15,520 nt of DNA from JANXYY01 sp035530875 (lineage in GTDB: Bacteria; Actinomycetota; Actinomycetes; Nanopelagicales; Nanopelagicaceae): the NCBI GenBank assembly GCA_035530875.1, contig DATKUB010000034.1:1-15520 (forward strand), given 5' to 3'. The notes below the pieces were generated by a model. The model worked only from the letters and a program-made list of their open reading frames with translations, had not been told where the DNA came from and did no database searches. Positions within the stretch are counted from its first letter, which is position 1, and each line of letters opens with the position of its first letter. The translations under genes were made by a program, and so were the position numbers. Positions 14,814 through 15,520 of this stretch are shown here, piece by piece.

Positions 14814-15346
14814 GCTGATACCTCGCTTGGAAAGGCTACACCAGTTGTCGAATGACAGTCATAGCCAAGTGGATTTTTCTCTAGATACCTCTGGTGGTAC
14901 TCCTCAGCTGGCCAGAAAATTGAGGAAGCGTTGTCCTCTGTTGGTCGAATCTCGGTCGTGATCTGTCCGCAACCTTCGGCGGTTAGAGCACGTTGATAAA
15001 GGTCGGCGCTTGCTTGCGCCCGTTCAAACTGCTCAGGAGTCGTCGTGAAGATTGCACTTCGGTATTGGCTGCCGATGTCATTTCCTTGACGATTAAGTGT
15101 TGTCGGATCATGCATGGTCCAGAACTGCGTCAACAACTCCTTGAAACTGATCCTGGCCGGATCGAAGCCCACTTCAACGGATTCGGCATGCCCAGTTGCC
15201 CCCGAGCAAACCTGCTCATATGACGGATTTGCTCGCGCGCCGCCTAGGTATCCAACCCGAGTGGAATTGACGCCAGGCAGTTGCCAGAAGCGGCGCTCGG
15301 CGCCCCAGAAACAGCCCGTTGCGAAATAAACAATCTCATCTGCCAT
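14810..15346 (-). CDS. msrA: peptide-methionine (S)-S-oxide reductase
   Basis: Reduces the S epimer of methionine sulfoxide in proteins, with thioredoxin as reductant, cytoplasmic. The 178-residue protein carries the catalytic Cys12 in FATGCFWGAE, VGYLGGARANPSYEQVCSGATGHAE (31-55), FWTMHDPTTLNRQGNDIGSQYRS (75-97), and a C-terminal resolving Cys164 in NPLGYDCHS, where many relatives have GYCG. The only ATG in frame is at 15346; going upstream the frame stays open to about 15404 but offers no ATG, GTG or TTG. A strong GAGGAGG sits 32 nt upstream, unusually far, with two perfect palindromes in between; the second overlaps the start codon. First gene of the msrA-msrB pair, and probably downstream of the partial gene ending at 15384. 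Confidence 0.97.
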   Translation of the reverse strand: MADEIVYFATGCFWGAERRFWQLPGVNSTRVGYLGGARANPSYEQVCSGATGHAESVEVGFDPARISFKELLTQFWTMHDPTTLNRQGNDIGSQYRSAIFTTTPEQFERAQASADLYQRALTAEGCGQITTEIRPTEDNASSIFWPAEEYHQRYLEKNPLGYDCHSTTGVAFPSEVSA

Positions 15347-15362
15347 GGCAGAATTCTGCCAT
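15345..15362. promoter_or_regulatory. 18-bp perfect palindrome covering the msrA start codon
   Basis: ATGGCAGAATTCTGCCAT reads the same on both strands. On the minus strand it runs up to and includes the first two bases of the msrA ATG (15346). In mRNA it can form a 7-bp stem with an AAUU loop; as DNA it could be a dimeric repressor site. It contains an upstream, out-of-frame ATG (15362) opening an eight-codon frame that ends with TGA inside msrA (15336-15338). Confidence 0.6.
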
Positions 15363-15367
15363 CTCAG

Positions 15368-15377
15368 AGCAATTGCT
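15368..15377. repeat. 10-bp perfect palindrome between the ribosome binding site and the msrA palindrome
   Basis: AGCAATTGCT is a perfect palindrome centred on AATT, like the 18-bp palindrome at 15345-15362. Their centres are 19 bp apart, close to two helical turns. It directly follows GAGGAGG (15379-15385, minus strand). Confidence 0.5.
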
Positions 15378-15383
15378 GCCTCC

Positions 15384-15518
15384 TCAGAATGCCTTTCTTT
15401 TCTGATCCATCAACTTCAAGATCATTGGCGTGAAGATGATCTGCATAGCCAGGCCCATCTTTCCACCTGGAACGACGATGGAATTTGGCCTGGTCATCAT
15501 CGAGTTATGAAGCATCGA
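15384..15518 (-). CDS. 3' end of an unrecognised gene upstream of msrA
   Basis: An open frame enters from the right edge on the minus strand and ends with TGA at 15384-15386 after 44 codons. The visible C-terminus contains TRPNSIVVPGGKMGLAMQII, then a hydrophobic FTPMILKLM and a basic end DQKRKAF. Composition looks like real protein and the stop codon fuses with the GAGGAGG ribosome binding site of the next gene, as in operons. I do not recognise the family; a membrane-associated or enzyme C-terminus is possible. It probably shares a transcript with msrA, 37 bp downstream. Confidence 0.55.
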   Translation of the reverse strand, partial: SMLHNSMMTRPNSIVVPGGKMGLAMQIIFTPMILKLMDQKRKAF

Positions 15519-15520
15519 GA

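Overview
The window looks like chromosomal DNA from an Actinomycetota bacterium with a compact genome and G+C near one half by eye. The grounds are the actinobacterial style of several proteins (inorganic pyrophosphatase, the RGGKTSHAAVV site of pyruvate phosphate dikinase, a maltokinase-like kinase, an LCP wall enzyme), a tRNA without an encoded CCA, GTG and TTG starts, and several genes with a -10-like hexamer placed 6 nt before the start codon, as in leaderless actinobacterial transcription. I cannot place it below phylum level; a small-genome aquatic lineage is only a guess.

Layout. 1-2196 (-): N-terminal 732 codons of pyruvate phosphate dikinase, cut by the left edge. 2390-2887 (+): inorganic pyrophosphatase, divergent from it. 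2908-3642 (+): SDR oxidoreductase. 3689-3761 (+): tRNA-Lys(CTT), followed by a G+C-rich hairpin region. 3821-5038 (-) and 5168-5611 (+): a divergent pair of a PLP trans-sulfuration enzyme and an Lrp/AsnC regulator. 5613-6503 (-): class I fructose-bisphosphate aldolase, with a FUSC-like membrane protein upstream (6534-7718, -). 7995-9185 (+): LCP wall-polymer ligase. 9239-10171 (+): aldo/keto reductase. 10168-13773 (-): a tightly overlapping three-gene operon of GT1 glycosyltransferase, maltokinase/glucosamine-kinase-like enzyme and two-domain SIS protein. 13931-14368 (+): small secreted four-cysteine protein. 14376-15346 (-): msrA-msrB with ATGA overlap. 15384-15518 (-): 3' end of an unrecognised gene.

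How the genes fit together. PPDK makes PEP and PPi (or consumes them), and the divergent pyrophosphatase removes PPi; with the class I aldolase these are central carbon genes. The Lrp regulator probably controls the adjacent sulfur amino acid enzyme. MsrA and MsrB repair methionine sulfoxide. The least ordinary part is the GT1-kinase-SIS operon: its kinase matches the Mak fold along its whole length but no TreS or GlgE gene lies nearby, and the SIS partner suggests amino-sugar phosphate chemistry instead. A second regulatory curiosity is a pair of AATT-centred perfect palindromes between the Shine-Dalgarno sequence and the msrA start codon. No mobile element, CRISPR array or phage gene was seen, and no stretch over 300 bases lacks a gene.
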